The notes under the pieces are model-generated. The model had not been told where the DNA came from, did no database searches, and worked only from the letters and a program-made list of their open reading frames with translations. 36,925 bases of DNA from Actinomycetota bacterium (GTDB taxonomy: Bacteria; Actinomycetota; Actinomycetes; Nanopelagicales; Nanopelagicaceae). Both the position numbers and the translations under genes were made by a program. Every line of letters begins with the position of its first letter. Position 1 is the first letter of the stretch. Below are positions 24,110 through 32,728 of the stretch, piece by piece. Location: positions 1 to 36,925 of the forward strand of contig WLIM01000002.1 in the NCBI GenBank assembly GCA_009702205.1. The letters are read 5' to 3'.

Positions 24110-24301
24110 ATGGGAAATCCCACTCCTTCCTTCGATGAGATTGGAAAACGGCTATCGATTCGCCTACACGACCCAGAAGGCGGCTTCCGAGATTTGCTTG
24201 GTGTTCTGGAAGAAATCGATGCGATTCGCAAGAAAGATGGAACCTTGAAGAAGTTCGATCCATCAGCAATAGCACTTTGGAAAGTTGTGATTGAAAAATG
24301 A
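24110..24301 (+). CDS. Small SH3-like domain protein, translationally coupled to cysS
   Basis: 63 residues, ATG 24110 with AAGGGG eight bases upstream, ending in an ATGA overlap with cysS. The sequence GKRLSIRLHDPEGGFRDLLG ... DGTLKKFDPSAIALWK follows the pattern of the N-terminal SH3-like domain that precedes the acetyltransferase domain in actinobacterial Rv0428c-type GNAT proteins. Those genes are, from memory, often near the ferredoxin-dapC pair. Here no acetyltransferase follows. It may be a remnant domain kept as a separate small protein. The similarity is by eye only; function unknown. Confidence 0.6.
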   Translation: MGNPTPSFDEIGKRLSIRLHDPEGGFRDLLGVLEEIDAIRKKDGTLKKFDPSAIALWKVVIEK

Positions 24302-25707
24302 ATACCGGTCTATTTATTTTTGACACTAAGGCGCGAGAGCTAAAAGAGGTTAGTGCTAAAAACGGGTTTGATGTTCAAATCTATTGCTGCGGACCGACTG
24401 TTTATCGAGATGCACATGTTGGAAATCTTCGAACTTTTCTACTTGGAGATTTAATTTCCAGGACACTTGTATTCAGTGGAGTTCCTGTAAATCTAATTCA
24501 AAACATTACAGACGTTGGACATATGGGCGAAGACTTCGACGGAAATGAAGTTGGCGAAGATAAAATGTTGGCACAATCTAAGGCTGAGGCCATTGACCCA
24601 TTTGATATTGCTAGAAAATACGAAGCTAACTTTCATCAAGACTTAGCCGGAATAAATGTTAAACCTGCTGCGAAATATCCAAGGGCGAGCGAGACCATAC
24701 CTTTGATGCTGGATTTGATTTCAAATTTGATTGCAACTAGCCATGCATATGTTGGAAGTGACGGGTGTGTTTATTTTGCAGCAAATAGTTTTGCAGGTTA
24801 TGGTGAAATTTCAGGTAACCGTTTAGATTCACTAAAACCTGGCCATCGGTATGAATACGTTGATGATGGTGCGAAGAAATTCCACGCAGATTGGGCGCTC
24901 TGGAAAGCTGCAGAAAATAGAACGCAGATGATTTGGGATTCACCTTGGGGTCCAGGTTTTCCTGGTTGGCATATTGAATGTTCAGCTATGTCTCTGCACT
25001 TCCTTGAAGGACACGTTGATTTACATCTAGGTGGAATCGACCTTCGTTTTCCTCACCACGAGAATGAACGAGCGCAATCAAACTCTGCTGCTGGCTATGA
25101 AGTAGTTGAAAACTGGGTACATGGTGAGCATCTACTTTTTGAAGGACGAAAAATGTCTAAGAGCGCTGGAAACGTTGTGCTCCTGCGAGATGTGATCGCT
25201 AAAGGTTTAGATCCATTATCTCTGCGCCTCTGCTTCTTGGAAAACAGATATCGAAGCCAGATGGATTTAACTTGGGATTCATTGAAAGCTGCGGATGCAA
25301 CCTTGAATCGTTGGCGCGGTAAATACGCTAATTGGATAGCTGAGGGTGAAATTGATAAGCAATTTGTAAATGATTTTACTCATGGCTCACTTGTTGATAT
25401 TCAAAATGATTTGGATACCCCGCGTGCACTACAACAACTTCGAAAGCTTGAGAAGGATGAATTCTTAACAGGGGCCACAAAAGCTGCCTGCTTCCAAGCG
25501 ATGGATGAAATATATGGTTTGGATTTATCGAAGGCACCCGCACCAAAAGCCGAACTAACGCCAGAATTGGCTGAATTACTCGGCGCCCGAAGAGATGCGC
25601 GGGCAGCAAAAGATTTCGCAAAGAGCGATGAACTGCGAGATTTGATGGCTAAATTAGGAGTTCTAGTTAAAGATACGCCAACCGGACAGGAATGGGATTG
25701 GAATTAG
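24298..25707 (+). CDS. cysS: Cysteinyl-tRNA synthetase
   Basis: 469 residues, a normal CysRS length. The active-site signatures are YCCGPTVYRDAHVGNLR (HIGH region at 40-43, zinc Cys31), HIECSAMS and HHENERAQ (further zinc ligands), and KMSKS at 285-289. The C-terminal ARRDARAAKDFAKSDELRD ... DTPTGQEW block is the CysRS anticodon-side helix region. It is absent in the related mycothiol ligase MshC, so this is the synthetase although mshB is next door. The start overlaps the small SH3-like gene by ATGA. The stop overlaps the convergent membrane-protein gene by 4 bases. Confidence 0.93.
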   Translation: MNTGLFIFDTKARELKEVSAKNGFDVQIYCCGPTVYRDAHVGNLRTFLLGDLISRTLVFSGVPVNLIQNITDVGHMGEDFDGNEVGEDKMLAQSKAEAIDPFDIARKYEANFHQDLAGINVKPAAKYPRASETIPLMLDLISNLIATSHAYVGSDGCVYFAANSFAGYGEISGNRLDSLKPGHRYEYVDDGAKKFHADWALWKAAENRTQMIWDSPWGPGFPGWHIECSAMSLHFLEGHVDLHLGGIDLRFPHHENERAQSNSAAGYEVVENWVHGEHLLFEGRKMSKSAGNVVLLRDVIAKGLDPLSLRLCFLENRYRSQMDLTWDSLKAADATLNRWRGKYANWIAEGEIDKQFVNDFTHGSLVDIQNDLDTPRALQQLRKLEKDEFLTGATKAACFQAMDEIYGLDLSKAPAPKAELTPELAELLGARRDARAAKDFAKSDELRDLMAKLGVLVKDTPTGQEWDWN

Positions 25708-26018
25708 ATTTTTTTCGTTGCAAATATGGTCGCAGCTAATAAGCCGCCGAGTAAGAAAATATTCCCATAAGAATTAGAGATAACTAATATTTCGTGGCTC
25801 TGCCCATAAGAGCCAGCACGTAACGCAACTAGCAACCAAGCTATAGCAGCTACTATTTTGAACTTTCTTTCTCCAAATAGTTCTCCTACAAAATTAATTC
25901 CTACAGCCGTTGTAATTAGCGCCAGAATAATTCCGATTGGATGAAATGCATTATGTAATGCAACCCCGATAAAGCCAATTACCGCGCCAAGAAGTATGGA
26001 ACCGAAAAACTTAAACAA
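25704..26018 (-). CDS. Small membrane protein downstream of mshB
   Basis: 104 residues with about four hydrophobic segments (near 4-20, 24-47, 55-68 and 82-99) and few charges except ERKFK in the middle. The start is a TTG at 26018 that overlaps the mshB stop by 8 bases, so it is probably translated by coupling. Small membrane proteins are often found beside mshB in actinobacteria (the DUF6113 group comes to mind), but I cannot confirm the family from sequence alone. No function can be assigned. Confidence 0.65.
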   Translation of the reverse strand: MFKFFGSILLGAVIGFIGVALHNAFHPIGIILALITTAVGINFVGELFGERKFKIVAAIAWLLVALRAGSYGQSHEILVISNSYGNIFLLGGLLAATIFATKKI

Positions 26019-26880
26019 AGAGATCTACCTCGCGGCCATGGGAATCTAGATTTGAACTCTTTTCGCCTTTTACTAAGGTGTAATACTCATGTCCCCATAC
26101 TTGATTGCCTAAGTTATTTGAAAGCGCAAAAAATGGGCCATCTAGCTCAATCTGAGTTGGATGTGCTGCCATGGCGGCCATCTTGGCATCAATAAATTCA
26201 GTGCCATCGATAAGAGTTGTAACTAATTCATCAGGCTTGGCAAACGGTAAATCATCAGCGCTCTCTGCGCCAAAGAAAGATGATCCAATTTCTTTCATCT
26301 TATCAATGCCATTTTGAATTACAGATTTAGGCATTGTGTTCCAATAAATTTTAGAAATTTCCCAAACTTCGCCAGTCCCAAATTTTGGGTCATTTGCTAA
26401 TTCTGCGGCGCGCATTGCAACTCGATGTGCCTGAATATGATCTGGATGGCCATATCCTCCAAATTCATCATAAGTAATTAGGACTTGTGGCTTAACTTCG
26501 CGAATTATTTTTACTAGGTGTGAGGCTGCATCATCCAAACCAGCCTGCCAGAAAACATCACTTCTGTTATTAGGTTCTGTTCCCATCATTCCGCTGTCAC
26601 GATAAAGATGATCTGGTGCACCTAAGAATCTAAAATCTTTTACTCCGAGCGCTGCCATCGCATTTGCTAGTTCAACTTCTCGGTGTTTTCCTAATGCATC
26701 ATTCTTCGAACTGGCTAAATCGGCGAGTTCAGGAACCAAGACTTCGCCCTCTTCACCTCGAGTACATGTAACCAGAGTTACTTTGACTCCCTGCGCCACA
26801 TACTTAGCCATAGTTGCGCCATTGTTAATAGTTTCATCATCGGGATGCGCATGAACAAGCAAGAGTGAACGATCAGACAT
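26011..26880 (-). CDS. mshB: Mycothiol biosynthesis deacetylase MshB
   Basis: 289 residues, zinc hydrolase of the PIG-L/LmbE family. It removes the acetyl group from GlcNAc-inositol, giving the GlcN-inositol to which MshC adds cysteine in mycothiol synthesis. Zinc and catalytic residues: the AHPDDE motif (His12, Asp15 with Asp14) and the second block GGYGHPDHIQAH (His145, His148). MshB-typical stretches include CTRGEEGEV, LGAPDHLYRDSGM and AHPTQI. The presence of a mycothiol gene supports an actinobacterial host. Mycothiol contains myo-inositol, the compound broken down by the cluster at 2651-14922. AGGATAGG upstream may serve as ribosome site. Confidence 0.92.
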   Translation of the reverse strand: MSDRSLLLVHAHPDDETINNGATMAKYVAQGVKVTLVTCTRGEEGEVLVPELADLASSKNDALGKHREVELANAMAALGVKDFRFLGAPDHLYRDSGMMGTEPNNRSDVFWQAGLDDAASHLVKIIREVKPQVLITYDEFGGYGHPDHIQAHRVAMRAAELANDPKFGTGEVWEISKIYWNTMPKSVIQNGIDKMKEIGSSFFGAESADDLPFAKPDELVTTLIDGTEFIDAKMAAMAAHPTQIELDGPFFALSNNLGNQVWGHEYYTLVKGEKSSNLDSHGREVDLFV

Positions 26881-26896
26881 TTATAAACCTATCCTG

Positions 26897-28084
26897 TTAG
26901 TAAATTGGAAGTGCTGGATCAATTTGCTTAACCCAGGCGACAACGCCACCTGCGACATGCGTAGCATCTGCAAATCCTGCTTGCTTTAGAACAGCAAGAC
27001 ATTCAGCAGATCTGACGCCAGATTTACAGTGCAAAATTATTGGGACATCTTGTGGCATCTTCTCAAGTGCAGATCCATTTAGGAACTCCTGCTTTGGAAT
27101 CAAGACTGAGCCAGGAATTCGAACAATTTCAAATTCACCAGGTTCGCGAACATCAATCAACATGAATTTCTCGCCACTATCCATCTTTGCTTTTAGTTCA
27201 GTAACAGCAATTGTTGAGCCGGATGCTGCTTCTGCTGCGCCATCAGAGAGCATCCCGCAAAAAGATTCATAGTCTGGAAGAAGTTCGGTCTGGCTTGGTT
27301 TATCACTACAAATTGGGCAAGCAGGGTCCTTGCGAATCTTTACTTTGCGATATTCCATTTCCAACGCGTCATAAACAATTAATTCACCAATTAGCGGTTC
27401 ACCAATGCCGGCAATTAACTTAATTGCTTCAGTAGTTTGAATTGAACCAATTGATGCGCACAGAACTCCTAGAACTCCACCTTCGGCACAACTTGGCACC
27501 ATTCCTGGTGGTGGTGGTTCTGGATACAAGCAGCGATAGCAGGGACCATGTTCGGCCCAGAAAACACTTGCTTGTCCATCAAATCTATAAATAGAACCCC
27601 AGACATAGGGTTTCTTTAACAATACTGCTGCGTCATTTACTAAATATCTAGTTGCAAAATTATCTGTTCCATCGACGATTAAATCGTACTGGGCAAAAAT
27701 TTCCATCACATTATCTACATCTAATCTAGTTTCATGTAGCACGACATTCACATAAGGGTTTATCTCAGAAATAGCAGCTTTTGCACTTTCAGCTTTGCTC
27801 TTGCCGATATCTGACTGGCCATGAATAATTTGACGTTGCAAGTTTGATTCATCGACAGTATCAAATTCAACAATTCCAAGTGTTCCGACTCCAGCGGCGG
27901 CAAGATACATAAGTGCAGGAGATCCAAGGCCACCAGCGCCAACGCATAAAACTTTTGCATTCATTAGGCGACGTTGTCCGCTCATGCCTACATCAGGAAT
28001 GATTAGGTGTCTTGAGTAGCGACGAACTTCATCAACAGTGAGCTCTGGTCCTTCTTTAACAAGCGGCGCAAGTGTGGCGGACAC
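26897..28084 (-). CDS. moeZ: Adenylyltransferase/sulfurtransferase MoeZ
   Basis: 395 residues in two domains. An E1-like ThiF/MoeB domain (about 15-255) has GAGGLGSPALMYLAAAG for ATP, and zinc cysteines in CYRCLYPEPPPPG and CPIC. A rhodanese domain (about 285-390) has the active cysteine Cys353 in HCKSGVRS. MoeZ adenylates small sulfur-carrier proteins ending in Gly-Gly and thiocarboxylates them for molybdopterin, thiamine or cysteine (CysO) routes. The start is GTG at 28084. The arrangement moeZ, divergent TetR, DUF3107 matches the conserved actinobacterial block around Rv3206c-Rv3208A. Confidence 0.92.
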   Translation of the reverse strand: MSATLAPLVKEGPELTVDEVRRYSRHLIIPDVGMSGQRRLMNAKVLCVGAGGLGSPALMYLAAAGVGTLGIVEFDTVDESNLQRQIIHGQSDIGKSKAESAKAAISEINPYVNVVLHETRLDVDNVMEIFAQYDLIVDGTDNFATRYLVNDAAVLLKKPYVWGSIYRFDGQASVFWAEHGPCYRCLYPEPPPPGMVPSCAEGGVLGVLCASIGSIQTTEAIKLIAGIGEPLIGELIVYDALEMEYRKVKIRKDPACPICSDKPSQTELLPDYESFCGMLSDGAAEAASGSTIAVTELKAKMDSGEKFMLIDVREPGEFEIVRIPGSVLIPKQEFLNGSALEKMPQDVPIILHCKSGVRSAECLAVLKQAGFADATHVAGGVVAWVKQIDPALPIY

Positions 28085-28240
28085 AAATACTCATCTCTGA
28101 TTAATTATTTCTAGGTTTAAGTTACAACACCCTAATTTTCGCGGATATTCCGCCCAATTCAAAATTGAAAGTTCAACTGTTGTTGCAAAGTTCTCGCAAA
28201 AAGTCGCAATATTGGTAGCAATGACCCTACGATTAGGCCA
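28085..28240. other. Intergenic region between moeZ and the TetR gene
   Basis: 156 bases, the longest stretch without a gene or RNA element. It is AT-rich with no convincing hairpin or open frame. At its right end TACGAT (28228-28233) precedes the TetR ATG by 7 bases. No clear moeZ -10 was found. Confidence 0.6.
28228..28233 (+). promoter_or_regulatory. -10 box (TACGAT) of leaderless TetR gene
   Basis: TACGAT plus 7 bases leads to the ATG at 28241 without a Shine-Dalgarno at proper distance. Confidence 0.45.
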
Positions 28241-28858
28241 ATGAGCACAGAACAGTCAGCAGCAAATAAGGGGCGCCTGCCTCGCGATGAGCGCCGTGCG
28301 CAATTGCTTGCCGCCGCACTCGAAGTATTTACCCAAGCTGGATATCACTCAGCAGCGATGGATGAAATCGCCGATCGCGCAAAGGTAAGTAAGCCAGTTC
28401 TCTATCAGCATTTTCCATCGAAGTTAGATCTTTATCTAGCTGTTCTAGATCTACATATTGATTCACTAGTTTTTGATATTCAAAAAGCAATAGCGTCTAC
28501 AAAAGATAATGCGGCAAGAGTTCATGCCACTGTTGATGCTTACTTTGGATTTATAAATCGTGAAGGCGAAGCTTTTAGATTGCTATTCGAGAGCGACATG
28601 AGTGTTGAACCTCAAGTTCGCGAACGATTAAATCGCATGACTTATGACTCCGCTGCTGCGCTAAGCGCCGTAATCTCCCTTGATACTGGTCTAACCAAAG
28701 AAGCTTCGATGATGCTTGCAGTTGGGCTAATTGGAACAGCTCAAACTTCAGCAAGACATTGGCTGGAGCGAGATGGCAAACTAGATCGTGAAACCGCAGT
28801 TGAACTTGTATCAAACCTAATCTGGCGGGGAATTTCTGGATTCCCTAAAGCAAACTAA
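28241..28858 (+). CDS. TetR-family transcriptional regulator
   Basis: 205 residues. The N-terminal helix-turn-helix is complete (RRAQLLAAALEVFTQAGYHS, AMDEIADRAKVSKPVLYQHF, then PSKLDLYLAVLD), followed by an all-helical ligand domain. It resembles the conserved actinobacterial regulator next to moeZ and DUF3107 (Rv3208 position in Mycobacterium). The target and ligand are not known. DUF3107 follows after 17 bases with its own likely -10, so it may be both co-transcribed and independently made. Confidence 0.9.
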   Translation: MSTEQSAANKGRLPRDERRAQLLAAALEVFTQAGYHSAAMDEIADRAKVSKPVLYQHFPSKLDLYLAVLDLHIDSLVFDIQKAIASTKDNAARVHATVDAYFGFINREGEAFRLLFESDMSVEPQVRERLNRMTYDSAAALSAVISLDTGLTKEASMMLAVGLIGTAQTSARHWLERDGKLDRETAVELVSNLIWRGISGFPKAN

Positions 28859-28863
28859 AGGAA

Positions 28864-28869
28864 TAAACT
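28864..28869 (+). promoter_or_regulatory. -10 box (TAAACT) of leaderless DUF3107 gene
   Basis: TAAACT plus AAAATC (6 bases) reaches the ATG at 28876. AGGA further upstream is 14 bases away, too far for normal initiation. Confidence 0.4.
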
Positions 28870-28875
28870 AAAATC

Positions 28876-29133
28876 ATGTCTACAAAGAAAAGCGCATCTG
28901 GAACTACAACTGAAATTCGAATTGGAATTTCAGAGTCTCCGCAAGAACTTCATATCGAATCCGACTTAACCCCTGAACAAGTAATAGATGCAGTTACAAC
29001 TGCACTTGATTCTGGCAAGTCTCTTTCCCTAACTGATACACGTGGGCGTCAGACAATAATTGCTAATAACAAAGTTTCTTTTGTTGAAGTCGGTCAGAGC
29101 GCAGAACGTAAAGTTGGTTTCGCAACAGCTTAA
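28876..29133 (+). CDS. DUF3107 family protein (TB9.4-like)
   Basis: 85 residues. IRIGISESPQELHIESDLTP, then VIDAVTTALDSG, LSLTDTRGRQTIIANNKVSF and VEVG match the small actinobacterial DUF3107 proteins (the Rv3208A/TB9.4 position). The first 15 residues are a variable Ser/Thr/Lys-rich lead. The protein is soluble and probably an alpha-beta fold; no function is established. Its stop overlaps that of the convergent marC gene by 4 bases. Confidence 0.85.
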   Translation: MSTKKSASGTTTEIRIGISESPQELHIESDLTPEQVIDAVTTALDSGKSLSLTDTRGRQTIIANNKVSFVEVGQSAERKVGFATA

Positions 29134-29750
29134 ATTTGGAAGAAGCCTTTGATTGATTGAACGATCATTTCAACGGCAATTGCGGCTAGAAGTAGGCCAG
29201 CTATTCTTGCAATCAAGGTAACGCCAGACTCCTTTATTAGCCCAACAACCTTTGTCGAGAACATAAGAGTTAAGCCAATTGCGATGTGAACTGCAACGAT
29301 TGCCGCGGCAAGAGCAAGTTTCATCTCGACTGTGTATGCATGCTGAACGAAGACTATTGTCGTAACAATTGCTCCAGGACCAGCGAGTAATGGCGTTCCT
29401 AGAGGAACTAGCGCCACATTTACATCTTTGGTCTTATCACCAGAACTATCTTTTCCTGTAAGTAATTCCAGGGAGATTAGAAGCAATAACAAGCCGCCGG
29501 CACCTTGCAAAGCCTCAACGGAAATATGTAAGTAATCAAGAATAAACTTTCCAAAAATAGCGAAGGTTACGATTACAAGAAGCGATACTCCTGCGCCCTG
29601 CCAAGCCATACGAATTCTCTTACGAGCCGGTTGATCTTTAACTAGCGCTAGAAAAATCGGTGTAGCACCTGGTGGATCCATGATTACAAATAACGTAACA
29701 AAGGCCTGGATGCCAAATGTTGCTGTTGAAATTAGAAGTATGTCTTTCAC
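29130..29750 (-). CDS. MarC-family integral membrane protein
   Basis: 206 residues with six hydrophobic segments. The family marks are FVIMDPPGATPIFLAL near the first membrane segment and VPLGTPLLAGPGAIVT in the middle, both with the conserved Pro/Gly repeats of the MarC (UPF0056) family. Despite the name, a role in antibiotic resistance is not supported for the family; transport of a small solute is suspected. The start is GTG 29750, overlapping the PHP gene stop by 4 bases (GTGA). It is the last gene of the long minus-strand series that comes down from htrA. Confidence 0.88.
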   Translation of the reverse strand: MKDILLISTATFGIQAFVTLFVIMDPPGATPIFLALVKDQPARKRIRMAWQGAGVSLLVIVTFAIFGKFILDYLHISVEALQGAGGLLLLLISLELLTGKDSSGDKTKDVNVALVPLGTPLLAGPGAIVTTIVFVQHAYTVEMKLALAAAIVAVHIAIGLTLMFSTKVVGLIKESGVTLIARIAGLLLAAIAVEMIVQSIKGFFQI

Positions 29751-30592
29751 TTTCTAACCACCCTTCGCGCATTGGCTCGTGCTTCGAGCGCCTCAAAATC
29801 TTCTGGCTTTGTTGTGAACTCTGCTAGTTCATTTAACTTTCCAGTTCCGTGATAATCACTTGAACCTGTAGCAATGATGCCATATTCATCTACAATCCCG
29901 CGGAGTAATTCACTCTCTTGCGTACTTTGATCACGATGTGAAACTTCTATTCCATCTAAACCAGCTTCAACCATTGCTCCAAAGCTTTCAATACTTACTG
30001 TCCGACCGCGCAATGAAGCCAAAGGATGGGCAATAACAGCAACTCCCCCTGCAGCTTTAATAAGCGCAATCGCTGCTTCTGGAGTCGGTGAATAGTGCGA
30101 AATATAGAACTTTGAATTATTGTGAAGTAGATCAGTAAAAGCTTCATCTCTACTTTTAACAATTTTCTTAGCAATAAGTGCATCAGCAAGATGTGGGCGA
30201 CCCAGAGTTGCACCTGGTGCAAGTTGAGCAAGAACATCTTCAATTGTTATTTCAATACCGGCTTCATTCATCCGCCCAATAATTCGATTCATTCGAGTTA
30301 AGCGATTATCTCTGGTGGTTGCTAAGACGTTAGCTAATTCAACGCTTTCGCGATCAAATAACATCCCCAACATATGAACGCTCGTACCATCTAAAGTTTG
30401 GCAAGAAATTTCAGACCCCAAAACAAGTGACATTCCTGGCCGTAAATATTGAGTGGCCTCATCCCAGCCTGCGACAGTGTCGTGATCCATTAAACCAAGA
30501 ACTGTGATTCCTCGAGCATGAGCCTTATTTATTAAATCGCCAGGAGTATCAGTTCCATCACTTGCTAGTGAGTGGGTATGTAAATCAATCAT
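29747..30592 (-). CDS. PHP-domain phosphoesterase
   Basis: About 281 residues. The four PHP metal motifs can be followed: IDLHTHSLASDGT at the very start, GLMDHDTVAGW, GSEISC, then VAVIAHPLA and GSSDYHG. The family includes nucleoside 3',5'-bisphosphate phosphatases (TrpH/YciV type) of about this length, and this is the likeliest role. I start at ATG 30592 because it puts the first metal motif at residue 2-8 as in relatives and overlaps the EamA stop by 8 bases. A longer frame from 30637 lies inside the EamA gene. Confidence 0.85.
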   Translation of the reverse strand: MIDLHTHSLASDGTDTPGDLINKAHARGITVLGLMDHDTVAGWDEATQYLRPGMSLVLGSEISCQTLDGTSVHMLGMLFDRESVELANVLATTRDNRLTRMNRIIGRMNEAGIEITIEDVLAQLAPGATLGRPHLADALIAKKIVKSRDEAFTDLLHNNSKFYISHYSPTPEAAIALIKAAGGVAVIAHPLASLRGRTVSIESFGAMVEAGLDGIEVSHRDQSTQESELLRGIVDEYGIIATGSSDYHGTGKLNELAEFTTKPEDFEALEARANARRVVRK

Positions 30593-31484
30593 TCGCTGGT
30601 GAAACCTTCGCACGGGAAACAAATATTCCGCAACCAATTAGCAGACCGATGATTCCGGGAATTATTCCTGCTGGTGGAACTTGTCCCAACCATAAGAAGG
30701 CGATGATGGCACTAACTGGAACTTCAAAGAAGACAATTAGAGCAACAATTACTGGCGAAACCCGACGCAACGCCATGTTGAACATTGTGTGACCTAAGAA
30801 TTGAGCCCCAAGAATTAGTGCGACGACCAACCACCACTGTCTAGCTTCAAAGTGTAAGTATTGGCTTCCAGTTGCTATTGCAATAAAAAGTGTCGTCACT
30901 GCGCAAGTGAAATAACATGCTGTCGTATAAGTTGATGTTGATAATTTCTGTTGAGCTTTAGAACCTGTAAGCATGTAACCTGCAGCTAGTGCAGCACCTA
31001 GTAGCGCCAACATATCTCCAGCAAAGTTTCTAAGGCTAATTTGAATGTCAACGCCAGTAATTAAAAGCACTGAGAGAAATGCAATAAACATTCCGCCCCA
31101 TGCTCGCTTTGGAATGTTTCCACCCCGCAACTTAAAGTAAACCGCGGTAAAAATTGGTTGAAGCGCAGCTAGTGCGGTACCAGCAGCAACGCTAGTTAAG
31201 CGCATAGCAAAGAAGAAGCACATAAAGTGCATGGCAAGTAAGAATCCTGCTGCACTTGAAAGCGCAATTGCTTGCTTCTCGCCACGAGATCGCCATTCCT
31301 TATTTCGAAGCGCAAAAGGAAGCATCATTGCGGCGCCACCTAAATTGCGCCAGAAAATTAATGATGGAACTGGCATTGCACTTGCCGCGATTACTGGTCC
31401 GGAAGTTCCAACACCAATAACACCAAGTGAGAGCAGGCCAAGATCCTTTGCCGCAGGAATTGCGGTGTGGTCATGTTGTTTCAT
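30585..31484 (-). CDS. EamA/DMT-family transporter
   Basis: 299 residues, ten membrane segments in two repeats of five, as in drug/metabolite transporters of the EamA family. Examples are FWRNLGGAAMMLPFAL after the first segment, AALQPIFTAVYFKL in the first repeat and VIVALIVFFEVPVSAIIAFL in the second. These export or exchange metabolites such as amino acids; the substrate cannot be told. The ATG at 31484 overlaps the Nramp stop by one base (TGATG) and is preferred over the preceding TTG. Confidence 0.85.
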   Translation of the reverse strand: MKQHDHTAIPAAKDLGLLSLGVIGVGTSGPVIAASAMPVPSLIFWRNLGGAAMMLPFALRNKEWRSRGEKQAIALSSAAGFLLAMHFMCFFFAMRLTSVAAGTALAALQPIFTAVYFKLRGGNIPKRAWGGMFIAFLSVLLITGVDIQISLRNFAGDMLALLGAALAAGYMLTGSKAQQKLSTSTYTTACYFTCAVTTLFIAIATGSQYLHFEARQWWLVVALILGAQFLGHTMFNMALRRVSPVIVALIVFFEVPVSAIIAFLWLGQVPPAGIIPGIIGLLIGCGIFVSRAKVSPAND

Positions 31485-32728
31485 CAATTAAACGTAAACC
31501 AGAGCATGCAACAAACCGCAATTGCAACAATTAAGATAATGATTCCGTAAATTACACGCATCGTTTTTGTTGAAACAAACTCACCCATCAACCGTTCATC
31601 GCGCGAAATTCCGTACATGTATACAAGTAATGGCAGAAGTAGAACTGCATTCAAAATTTGCGTCAGAACCAGAATTTTAATTAGCGGCGCGCCTGGTATC
31701 AGAATCAAAATTGCACTTACGACAGTGATAACTCCAAAGGTCGCGTAGAAAAGTGGAGCTTCTCTTGGTGAATCATCAAGTGCGGCAGGTCGGCCAGTTA
31801 AATCACTTACTGAATAGGCTGTTGAGAGCGGCAGAATTGATGCTGCAAGAAGTGCGGCACCAATAAGACCAATAGCAAAAAGTTCTTTAGCTAGCGTGCC
31901 AGCAAGGGGCTCGAGCGCCTTTGCCGCATCTGCAGCATCATTGATTTGAATACCGTTTTTATTTAGCGTTGCAGCGCAAGTAACAATTACGAAAAAACCA
32001 ATAACTCCAGTTAGAAGAGAGCCCGTCCAAACATCGACGCGAAGCAGCTTTAGATCATCACGAGTAAGACGTTTATCTACTGCATAGGATTGAATAAAAG
32101 CTAGGCCCCAAGGGGCAAGGGTTGTTCCGAAAGTTGCAGTGGCAATGAATACCGCATCTTGAGTAAATGGCATGCTTGGAACTACAACTCCGTGCAGCGC
32201 ACTTCCCCAATCTGGATGTGCCATAAATCCTGCTATTACATATGCGATGAATACGCCTGAGATTAGGAAGAAAACTTTCTCTACCTTTGCAAATGAATTA
32301 CGTAGAACTAAGAATGAAACCGCTATTGCAGCAACCGGCACAGTGATGTAGCGGCTTAATCCAAATAACTGACCGGCAGCAGCTATTCCCGCAAACTCTG
32401 CTGTCATCGTTCCGATGTTCGCCAAAATCAAGGCGCCAGCACTTAGAGTTCCAGATCTTGCACCATATTTTTGGCGAATTAATCCAATCATTCCCTGCCT
32501 TGTTACAACACCGATTCGTGCACCAAGATCTTGAAAAATAATTAACGCAGCGGTTGATGCAACTAAAACCCAGAGAAGTTGATAGCCGTACTTGGCGCCA
32601 AGGACTGAGTAAGTAGTTATACCTGCTGGATCATCATCGGAAAGGCCAGCAATTACTCCTGGACCCATGACTGCAAGAAGTGCAGCAATACGTATCTTCT
32701 TTGGTGAAATACTCTGCTTAGTTGCCAT
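31484..32728 (-). CDS. Nramp-family transporter with non-canonical metal site (possible Mg2+ transporter)
   Basis: 414 residues, about 11 membrane segments. It opens MGPGVIAGLSDDDPAGI, the Nramp first helix, but the usual DPGN is DPAG (33-36), so the metal-binding Asn is missing. In the sixth helix the usual MPH reads APW (205-207), so the Met that favours Mn2+ or Fe2+ over Mg2+ and Ca2+ is gone too. NRAMP-related magnesium transporters are known to lack these Asn and Met ligands. The gene overlaps, as TAATG, a soluble PRC/MgtE_N/CBS protein, the sensor part of MgtE Mg2+ channels, which supports a Mg2+ role. Classical Mn2+ import is the alternative. Confidence 0.82.
   Translation of the reverse strand: MATKQSISPKKIRIAALLAVMGPGVIAGLSDDDPAGITTYSVLGAKYGYQLLWVLVASTAALIIFQDLGARIGVVTRQGMIGLIRQKYGARSGTLSAGALILANIGTMTAEFAGIAAAGQLFGLSRYITVPVAAIAVSFLVLRNSFAKVEKVFFLISGVFIAYVIAGFMAHPDWGSALHGVVVPSMPFTQDAVFIATATFGTTLAPWGLAFIQSYAVDKRLTRDDLKLLRVDVWTGSLLTGVIGFFVIVTCAATLNKNGIQINDAADAAKALEPLAGTLAKELFAIGLIGAALLAASILPLSTAYSVSDLTGRPAALDDSPREAPLFYATFGVITVVSAILILIPGAPLIKILVLTQILNAVLLLPLLVYMYGISRDERLMGEFVSTKTMRVIYGIIILIVAIAVCCMLWFTFN

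Noticed and set aside
24298..25707. Mycothiol ligase MshC, because mshB is adjacent and both have KMSKS
   Set aside because: The C-terminal block ending DTPTGQEW and the 469-residue length are those of cysteinyl-tRNA synthetase; MshC is shorter and lacks it.
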